In this document: one piece after another, positions 58,500-64,000 of the stretch
Numbering within the stretch: position 1 is the first letter of the stretch
Layout: each line of letters begins with the position of its first letter
NCBI RefSeq assembly: GCF_003935375.1
Contig: NZ_RHQM01000018.1
Span: 1-64,000, forward strand
DNA from: Stutzerimonas xanthomarina
Lineage (GTDB): Bacteria > Pseudomonadota > Gammaproteobacteria > Pseudomonadales > Pseudomonadaceae
DNA length: 64,000 nucleotides
Reading direction: 5' to 3'
The notes under the pieces: generated by a model
The model's input: only the letters and a program-made list of their open reading frames with translations
Databases searched by the model: none
What the model was told of the DNA's origin: nothing
Translations under genes and position numbers: made by a program

Positions 58500-59533
58500 C
58501 AACGCACCTCTACCGCATGGCTGCGCGCGCCCACCAGCTGGCCGATCGGCTCCAGGGCGAGGCCGAGCTCGGCGCAAACGGCGAGGAATTCAGCTTCGCC
58601 TTCCGGCGCCACGGCGACCAGCAAGCCACCACTGGTTTGGGGGTCACAGAGCAGCTGCTTGTGGCGTTCGTCGAGCGTGGCGATGCGCTCACCGTAGCTG
58701 TCGAAATTGCGCAGGGTCCCGCCGGGTACGCAACCCTGCTCCAGGTAGTACTCGATGCCTGGCAGCCGCGGCACGCGATCGTAGTCGATCTCGGCGGTCA
58801 GGCCGCTGCCGTCGGCCATCTCCACCAGATGGCCAAGTAGACCGAAACCGGTGACGTCGGTCATGGCGCGAACGCCTTCAAGCTTGCCGAAACGGCTACC
58901 GGCGGTATTCAGGGTGCACATCCAGTCGCGGGCCAGCCCGACGTCCTCGGCGCGCAGCTTGGCCTTCTTCTCGGCGGTGGTGAGGATGCCGATGCCCAGC
59001 GGCTTGGTCAGGTACAGCTTGCAGCCGGCGGTAGCGGTGTCATTGCGCTTCATCTGGTGCTTGTTCACCAGCCCGGTGACGGCCAGGCCGAAGATCGGCT
59101 CGGGCGCATCGATCGAATGGCCACCGGCGAGGGGAATGCCTGCGGCATCGCAGACGGCGCGGCCACCGGCGATCACTTCTCGGGCGACTTCCGGCGGCAG
59201 CACGTTGACCGGCCAGCCGAGGATGGCGATGGCCATGAGCGGATCGCCACCCATGGCGTAGATGTCGCTGATGGCATTGGTCGCAGCAATGCGACCGAAA
59301 TCGAACGGATCGTCGACGATGGGCATGAAGAAGTCTGTAGTCGACACCACGCCGCGCTCCTCGTCGATGCCGTACACCGCGGCATCATCACGTGAGGCGT
59401 TACCGACCCACAGACGCGGATCGAGGTTCTGCGCACCGCTGCCGGCAAGAATCACGTCCAGCACCTTGGGCGATATCTTGCAGCCGCAGCCGGCGCCATG
59501 ACTGTACTGGGTGAGGCGGATCGGTTCGCTCAT
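58499..59533 (-). CDS. selD: Selenide, water dikinase (selenophosphate synthetase)
   Basis: This 344-aa protein makes selenophosphate from selenide and ATP. The N-terminal [13 protein letters not shown] holds the catalytic Cys/Lys pair (Cys in place of Sec), followed by [42 protein letters not shown] and [12 protein letters not shown]. With mnmH immediately downstream and no selA/selB in view, its visible use is tRNA selenation; formate dehydrogenase selenoprotein use cannot be judged here. The ATG follows GAGAGTCCG. Confidence 0.95.
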   Translation of the reverse strand: MSEPIRLTQYSHGAGCGCKISPKVLDVILAGSGAQNLDPRLWVGNASRDDAAVYGIDEERGVVSTTDFFMPIVDDPFDFGRIAATNAISDIYAMGGDPLMAIAILGWPVNVLPPEVAREVIAGGRAVCDAAGIPLAGGHSIDAPEPIFGLAVTGLVNKHQMKRNDTATAGCKLYLTKPLGIGILTTAEKKAKLRAEDVGLARDWMCTLNTAGSRFGKLEGVRAMTDVTGFGLLGHLVEMADGSGLTAEIDYDRVPRLPGIEYYLEQGCVPGGTLRNFDSYGERIATLDERHKQLLCDPQTSGGLLVAVAPEGEAEFLAVCAELGLALEPIGQLVGARSHAVEVR

Positions 59534-59714
59534 CGGACTCTCTCGTGACACGTGCACAAACGGGCGGCGATTGTAGCAAAGGCCACCGTGATTTCGCCGG
59601 TTGCCGCTGGATTCGGGCACGCGGTGACAGGCTCGAGCGTGACGAGGCCCGATCAGCGCTTGCAGGCTCGCCGGCCAGGCATGAAGCTATCGCGAGTGCC
59701 ACAGGGAGAACCGC

Positions 59715-60704
59715 ATGAGTAAGAAAGTTGCACTGGTATTGGGATCCGGTGGCGCACGGGGCTATGCGCACATCGGCGTGATCGAGGAACTGGAGGCACG
59801 TGGCTACGAGATCGCCTGCATCGCCGGCTGCTCCATGGGCGCGGTCGTGGGCGGCATCTATGCAGCTGGCAAGCTCGACGAGTACCGCAGCTGGATCGAA
59901 AGCCTCGATTACCTGGACCTGCTGCGCCTGGTCGACCCGAGTTTCAGCCTCGGCGCGATCCGCGGCGAAAAGGTGTTCGGCCGCATCCGCGACATGGTCG
60001 GCAAGACCCGCATCGAGGATCTGCCGATTCCGTTCACGGCGGTCGCCACCGACCTGACCAATCAGCAGGAGATCTGGTTTCAGGAAGGCAGCCTGGAACT
60101 GGCGATGCGCGCATCCGCGGCCATCCCGAGCCTGTTCACGCCGGTCATGCAGGGCAATCGCATGCTGGTCGACGGCGGCCTGCTCAATCCCCTACCGATC
60201 GTCCCGGTGGTGTCGGCGCATTGCGACATGATCATCGCGGTCAACCTCAACGCCAACAATCACAAGCAATACCCGCTACCGGAGATCGAGCGCCCCGGCC
60301 GCTTCGACTCGCTCATGACATCCATCAGCTCGCACATCCCGTTCTGGCGCAAGGACGAAGCCGAGCTGACCGAGCAGATCGAAGACATCCGTGCCGGCGA
60401 GCTGACTCGCGGCGATCAGCCGCCGGCGGCGCCAACCAGCCGCGGCGCGCCGCGTTCGGCAGAGGGCTCGACGGTGATCGACGTGACCGGCCCGGCGTCG
60501 CTGCTGGAGCTGATCAACCAGAGCTTCGATGTCATGCAGTCTTCGCTGGCGCAGTACAAGATCGCCGGCTATCCGCCGAATGTACTGGTCAATATTCCGA
60601 AGCGGGCCTGCCGCTTCTACGAGTTCTACAAGGCGCCGGAGCTCATAGCGCTGGGCCGCATCGTCGCCCACGACGCCCTCGTGCGCTACGAAGAGGAGCA
60701 GTGA
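59715..60704 (+). CDS. Patatin-like phospholipase family protein (RssA-like)
   Basis: The 329-aa protein has the patatin oxyanion loop GSGGARGYAHIGVIEEL at 12-28, the nucleophile Ser in GCSMGAVVGG (about 42) and the Asp in VDGGLLNPLPI, giving a Ser-Asp dyad typical of bacterial patatins and RssA. No signal peptide is present, so it should be cytoplasmic, hydrolysing an acyl ester; the substrate is unknown. A Pro/Ala-rich insertion near 230-250 precedes a helical C-terminus. The ATG follows CAGGGAGAA. Confidence 0.92.
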   Translation: MSKKVALVLGSGGARGYAHIGVIEELEARGYEIACIAGCSMGAVVGGIYAAGKLDEYRSWIESLDYLDLLRLVDPSFSLGAIRGEKVFGRIRDMVGKTRIEDLPIPFTAVATDLTNQQEIWFQEGSLELAMRASAAIPSLFTPVMQGNRMLVDGGLLNPLPIVPVVSAHCDMIIAVNLNANNHKQYPLPEIERPGRFDSLMTSISSHIPFWRKDEAELTEQIEDIRAGELTRGDQPPAAPTSRGAPRSAEGSTVIDVTGPASLLELINQSFDVMQSSLAQYKIAGYPPNVLVNIPKRACRFYEFYKAPELIALGRIVAHDALVRYEEEQ

Positions 60705-60719
60705 TCGGCAGACGCCACC

Positions 60720-61814
60720 TCACCGCCCGGCAGGTTCCCGCCGCTCGTTCGCGAGCTGCGTCGATTCGTGCGGTGGCATCTGCGGCACCTCCTTGATCAG
60801 CCAGTCACCCAGCAGGCTATACGCCACCGCGAGCAGGGTCGGGCCGAGGAACAGCCCCATGAAACCGAACGCGAGAATGCCGCCGAACACACCGAGCAGC
60901 ACCACCACCAGCGGCAGATTGCCCCCTCGGCTGATCAGATAGGGTTTGAGCACGTTGTCCACGCCGCTGATGATGAACATCCCCCAGATGCCGAGGAAGA
61001 TCGCCATACCGTAATCGCCCTGCCAGGCCAGCCAGGCAACGGCTGGGCCCCAGATCAGCGGCGGCACCATGATGAAGCTACAGGCGAAGGTCAGCAGCCC
61101 GAGCACCAGCGCTCCCGGCACCCCGGCGATGAGAAAACCGACGTAGGCCAGAATCGCCTGAGCCGCGGCAGTGCCTATCACCCCGTTGACCACTCGCTGC
61201 ACCGTCCCCGCAACGAGTTCCAGATAATGATCCGCACGGTCACCGATCAGCCTGTGCAACAGGCTATGGACGAATGCCGACAAGCGTGGCCCATCGCGAT
61301 AGAAGAAGAACACCAGCACCAGGCTCAGCGCCAGTTCGAGCATCCCGCCGCCGATGCGCGCGCTGCGCACCAGGAGCCAGTTGGCGACTTGGCCGATGTA
61401 GGGCCGAATGCTGGCGATCAGCGCCGTGCCCTGCTCGTCCACGGTGCTCCAGAAATTCAGCAGTGCATCGCCTATCAGCGGCACCTCACCCAGCCAGGCC
61501 GGCGCCGGCGGTAGTCCCTCAACCTGCAGATCGTGCAGCAATGCATTGGCATCGCGTATCTGGTCGGCGATGTTGAAGCCCAGCCAAACCAGCGGCACCG
61601 CCACCAGAACCATCCAGCTGAACGTGAGCAGACCGGCGGCGAGCGTGGCATTGCCATTCAGCCAACGGGTCAGCACGCGCATGACCGGCCAGCTGGCGAA
61701 TGCCAGAACGGCAGCCCAGAACAACGCGGAAGCAAAGGGCGCCAGTACCCAGAGACAGGCGGCCAGCAGCCCGAGGAGCAGAATCTGCACCAGCAGGCGA
61801 TCATTGTTGAGCAT
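60720..61814 (-). CDS. AI-2E family transporter
   Basis: This 364-aa protein has eight membrane helices and the AI-2E family (PerM/TqsA) pattern: an N-terminal pair with LFWAAVLAFASWPVMRVL, a central soluble segment, FYRDGPRLSAFVHSLLHRL and the late ALVLGLLTFACSFIMVPPLIWGP, GIWGMFIISGVDNVLKP, and VLLGVFGGILAFGFMGLFLGPTLLA-type region. Family members export signal or solute molecules; a specific role in autoinducer-2 is not implied. It converges with the patatin gene. Confidence 0.92.
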   Translation of the reverse strand: MLNNDRLLVQILLLGLLAACLWVLAPFASALFWAAVLAFASWPVMRVLTRWLNGNATLAAGLLTFSWMVLVAVPLVWLGFNIADQIRDANALLHDLQVEGLPPAPAWLGEVPLIGDALLNFWSTVDEQGTALIASIRPYIGQVANWLLVRSARIGGGMLELALSLVLVFFFYRDGPRLSAFVHSLLHRLIGDRADHYLELVAGTVQRVVNGVIGTAAAQAILAYVGFLIAGVPGALVLGLLTFACSFIMVPPLIWGPAVAWLAWQGDYGMAIFLGIWGMFIISGVDNVLKPYLISRGGNLPLVVVLLGVFGGILAFGFMGLFLGPTLLAVAYSLLGDWLIKEVPQMPPHESTQLANERREPAGR

Positions 61815-61897
61815 GTGAAATTACTCTACTGAAAAGAGCCGGCGCGTTCTGTCAGCAACGCGCCAGCGAAGACGGCTATTGCAGCCGTTACGCAGGA

Positions 61898-62701
61898 TCA
61901 GCGCAATAGTCTGATGAGCAAACCGGGTTGCTCCGACTCATCCACTTCCAGGCGGCCGCCACGAATGCGTTCGGCGACCAGCGCCTCACGCCAGGCCGCT
62001 GCGCTGCGCCCGGCCAGGCTCACCCGCGTTGTGCTGTCCAGGCGCATGACGTTGGCCAGCAGCGCACCCCACTCGGCCGTCGGCTCATCGGCCAGATCCG
62101 GTAGACGCAGTTCGCCGGTGCTGCGCAGCTGTTGTTGTAATGTCGCCGCAGTCGGCAGTACACCCGTCAAAGGCCGGTCGGAGAGAAGTTGTTCGACATG
62201 CAGGTAAGGCCTACCGTTGCCACGGGTAATCCCGTACAGCGCGATCAGTTCGCCCTCACCGCTGGGCATGCGCGCCAATAGATAGGCCTGCTGCGCCTCG
62301 GGACCGTAGAGCATCGACTTGTCGAAGATTGCGTTGGCCCACAGACTGCTGGAACCACACTCACGCCCTTCGCACCAGAAGAGCAATTCGGCGCCCTGTT
62401 GCAACAGCGTGCCGCGAGCCTCGGTAAAGGCTTCAATACCCGTGTGCGTGGCTGGCAATTGATAGGTGATCGCGGTCAGCTCGCCAGAGACGACCACCTG
62501 GGAGGCCATCCGCAGGTTGCCACTGATGCGACGTATCGAGTCCTGTGGATACACCCGCTCCTGAACCTGGGTTTTCCGGTAATCGACGATCTGCGCCTGG
62601 GCAAAACGAGGCAGGCGCTCCAGATCGGCGCTCCCGGTAACGTCAGCCGCCAGCACAGCGGCGGAGAAAAACGTCGCCGCTGCTATCCATGCACTTCGCA
62701 T
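61898..62701 (-). CDS. DUF4892 domain protein, exported
   Basis: The 267-aa protein has a signal peptide ending VLA-AD (about residue 19) and the DUF4892 order: LERLPRFAQAQIVDYRK, RRISGNLRM, LLFWCEGRECGSSSLWANAIF with two Cys, and YLLARMP. Function is unknown; it should lie in the periplasm or outer envelope. The ATG at 62701 follows TTGAGGAGAG, an ideal ribosome binding site; 21 upstream codons in frame are unsupported. Confidence 0.9.
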   Translation of the reverse strand: MRSAWIAAATFFSAAVLAADVTGSADLERLPRFAQAQIVDYRKTQVQERVYPQDSIRRISGNLRMASQVVVSGELTAITYQLPATHTGIEAFTEARGTLLQQGAELLFWCEGRECGSSSLWANAIFDKSMLYGPEAQQAYLLARMPSGEGELIALYGITRGNGRPYLHVEQLLSDRPLTGVLPTAATLQQQLRSTGELRLPDLADEPTAEWGALLANVMRLDSTTRVSLAGRSAAAWREALVAERIRGGRLEVDESEQPGLLIRLLR

Positions 62702-62935
62702 AACTCTCCTCAACGGGACACCTTCGACTGCTTGCCGAAGCTCAACCGGAGTATCGCGTCGCATGGACCCGATAGGCTCAGAACGTCAGCAGGCCGGTGC
62801 TCGCAGGGAAACGTGGCACTGTAGCGATCGATCATTGCGCTGGCTCTGCTGGAACATTGCTTCCCAGCCTCGCCAGTTGGCAAAAGCAAGTCAAGCAAGG
62901 GTTTGCGAGAGAGTATTGCGAGCCCGCCGGATACG

Positions 62936-63793
62936 TCAGTCGTGTAAGAAGCTGTTGAATACCCTGGCGACCGCCTCAGCGCCAATGTCATCGTCCAGAT
63001 GCAAATGATGCCCACCCACCAGGCGGCGGATATCGAACGGGAAGCTTTCGACAAGCTCGAGCAGCTCAGGCTGCATCATCAAGCCCTGCTCGGCCAGCAC
63101 CAGGCTGGTCGGGCAAGCGACCCGACTGACGAAGGCCAACGCATGGGCGCGGGTCAGCCGCATTGCCGAGGGAAGCATCAGGCGTGGATCGGTGCGCCAG
63201 GTGTAGCCGCCGGGCACAGGCATCAACCCGCGCTGTGCGAGCATCTCGGCCGCCTCGCGACTGACCGCGCCGACACCTTTCATCCGCGCTTCCACAGCCT
63301 GGTCGAAACTCGCGTAGACCGGCTTGCGCTTGTCGTTCACCGCGAGCAGCGCCTCGAGGGCGGAACCAAGCTTCTGCGGCGCGCTATCCGCCTCGCCGGT
63401 GTAGGGAATCACGCCGTCGATCAATGCGAGCCGCTCGACGCGCTCAGGTAGCGCACCGGCGAGCAGCACGGAAACGATCGCGCCCATGGAGTGCCCGAGC
63501 AATGAAAAGCGCTGCCAGCCAAGCTGCTCGGCGACCTGCAGCACGTCATGGGCGTAGTCCCAGATGTTGTATCCGGCCCCGATCGGACGATGATCGGAAT
63601 GGCCGTGACCAGGCAGATCCAGCGCCACGATGCGCAGCCCTTTCAGCCTGGGCGCCAGCCGGCTGAAGGTTGCCGCGTTATCCAGCCAGCCATGCAACGC
63701 AATCACCGGTTTGCCATCGTCAGGCCCGTAAAGATGCGCCGCCACCTCGAGATGCGGCAGGCTCAGCCGGACTTCTTCGAACAGCACGCTCAT
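62936..63793 (-). CDS. Alpha/beta-fold hydrolase
   Basis: This 285-aa protein has the alpha/beta hydrolase features HGWLDNAATFSRLAPRL, LDLPGHGHSDHRPIG, the nucleophile elbow LLGHSMGAIVS (Ser near 97) and a terminal His in VGGHHLHLD. It belongs to the MhpC/BioH-like group; the substrate is not predictable. Its ATG overlaps the stop of the next upstream gene (ATGA), so the two hydrolases form an operon. Confidence 0.93.
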   Translation of the reverse strand: MSVLFEEVRLSLPHLEVAAHLYGPDDGKPVIALHGWLDNAATFSRLAPRLKGLRIVALDLPGHGHSDHRPIGAGYNIWDYAHDVLQVAEQLGWQRFSLLGHSMGAIVSVLLAGALPERVERLALIDGVIPYTGEADSAPQKLGSALEALLAVNDKRKPVYASFDQAVEARMKGVGAVSREAAEMLAQRGLMPVPGGYTWRTDPRLMLPSAMRLTRAHALAFVSRVACPTSLVLAEQGLMMQPELLELVESFPFDIRRLVGGHHLHLDDDIGAEAVARVFNSFLHD

Positions 63794-64000
63794 GCAGCCC
63801 CCTTGGAAAGCTCGGTATAGCTGCCCCAGCGGCCAAGCAGTTCACGCAGCTTTTCCGCGGTCTGCTGCGGCTGTTCGAACGGAAACATGTGGCCTCCTGG
63901 CAAGGTGTGCGCTTCGCCACGCGACATCAGCCGCAGCAGATAACCATGATGCGGCAGCACGACACGACTATCGCGCCCGCGAATCATCGCCAGCGGAATC
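63790..64000 (-). CDS. Alpha/beta-fold hydrolase, C-terminal part (cut by window edge)
   Basis: The open frame enters from the right edge and gives about 69 residues ending ELSKGAA. The visible part reads IPLAMIRGRDSRVVLP and a catalytic-His-like LPGGHMFPFEQPQQTAEKL, the C-terminal third of an alpha/beta hydrolase in which the Asp and His of the triad sit. The N-terminal two thirds lie beyond the window. It overlaps the next hydrolase gene by 4 bp. Confidence 0.82.
   Translation of the reverse strand, partial: IPLAMIRGRDSRVVLPHHGYLLRLMSRGEAHTLPGGHMFPFEQPQQTAEKLRELLGRWGSYTELSKGAA

Noticed and set aside
1..64000. CRISPR arrays, tRNA or rRNA genes, prophage or insertion sequences
   Set aside because: No regularly spaced repeats, cloverleaf-type sequences with CCA ends, ribosomal RNA motifs, transposase or phage genes were seen on reading both strands.

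Overview
The window looks like chromosome from a high-GC pseudomonad, most likely the Pseudomonas stutzeri (Stutzerimonas) group. The basis is gene content and style: valine/isoleucine catabolism genes with Crc/Hfq-type leader motifs, MoxR-DUF58-TgpA, selD-mnmH, FdhD with a YdeP-type oxidoreductase, an octaheme cytochrome, and a large intergenic repeat of a kind common in that group. No rRNA, tRNA, CRISPR array, prophage or insertion sequence was recognised.

Layout. (1) 1-9.3 kb: pgpA, then a six-gene minus-strand block, TonB-dependent receptor > two-domain beta-propeller phytase lipoprotein > TolQ/ExbB > TolR/ExbD > TonB > PhoX phosphatase, with a Pho-box-like sequence before the receptor. 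It reads as a self-contained organophosphate (phytate) scavenging operon with its own energising complex. (2) 9.3-10.3 kb: non-coding, with two inverted copies of a ~240-bp repeat. (3) 10.3-20 kb: degenerate GGDEF protein, AraC and LysR regulators, fdhD with an FdhF/YdeP oxidoreductase, a GFA-family protein and a four-PAS hybrid histidine kinase. (4) 20-31.8 kb: TerC, an SH3-domain protein, azlCD with an AraC regulator, an atypical class A penicillin-binding protein, an EEP-family protein, glycogen phosphorylase and a small DUF2892-like protein.

(5) 31.9-47.2 kb: a catabolic island. On the plus strand, a divergent LysR gene and mmsA, enoyl-CoA hydratase, mmsB, 3-hydroxyisobutyryl-CoA hydrolase and acyl-CoA dehydrogenase give a complete valine route from isobutyryl-CoA. 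On the minus strand, an AraC regulator, SDR, thiolase, acyl-CoA dehydrogenase, acyl-CoA ligase and CaiB/racemase fit isoleucine or other 2-methyl-branched acyl-CoA oxidation. Between the two lies what I read as a Crc/Hfq-sequestering small RNA (CrcZ/CrcY/CrcX family) on the minus strand. It has a sigma-54 promoter, upstream GTTAC/GTAAC sites, six A-rich CA motifs and an intrinsic terminator. At least six neighbouring leaders carry the same CA motif next to their ribosome binding sites.

(6) 47.2-52.8 kb: a DedA/YqaA membrane protein, an unknown helical protein, a decayed glutaredoxin-membrane fusion gene, an octaheme tetrathionate-reductase-family cytochrome, a cytochrome b, a periplasmic rhodanese and a thioesterase. 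(7) 52.9-64 kb: TgpA-DUF58-MoxR, a small lipoprotein, mnmH-selD, a patatin, an AI-2E family transporter, a DUF4892 protein and two alpha/beta hydrolases, the last cut by the window edge.
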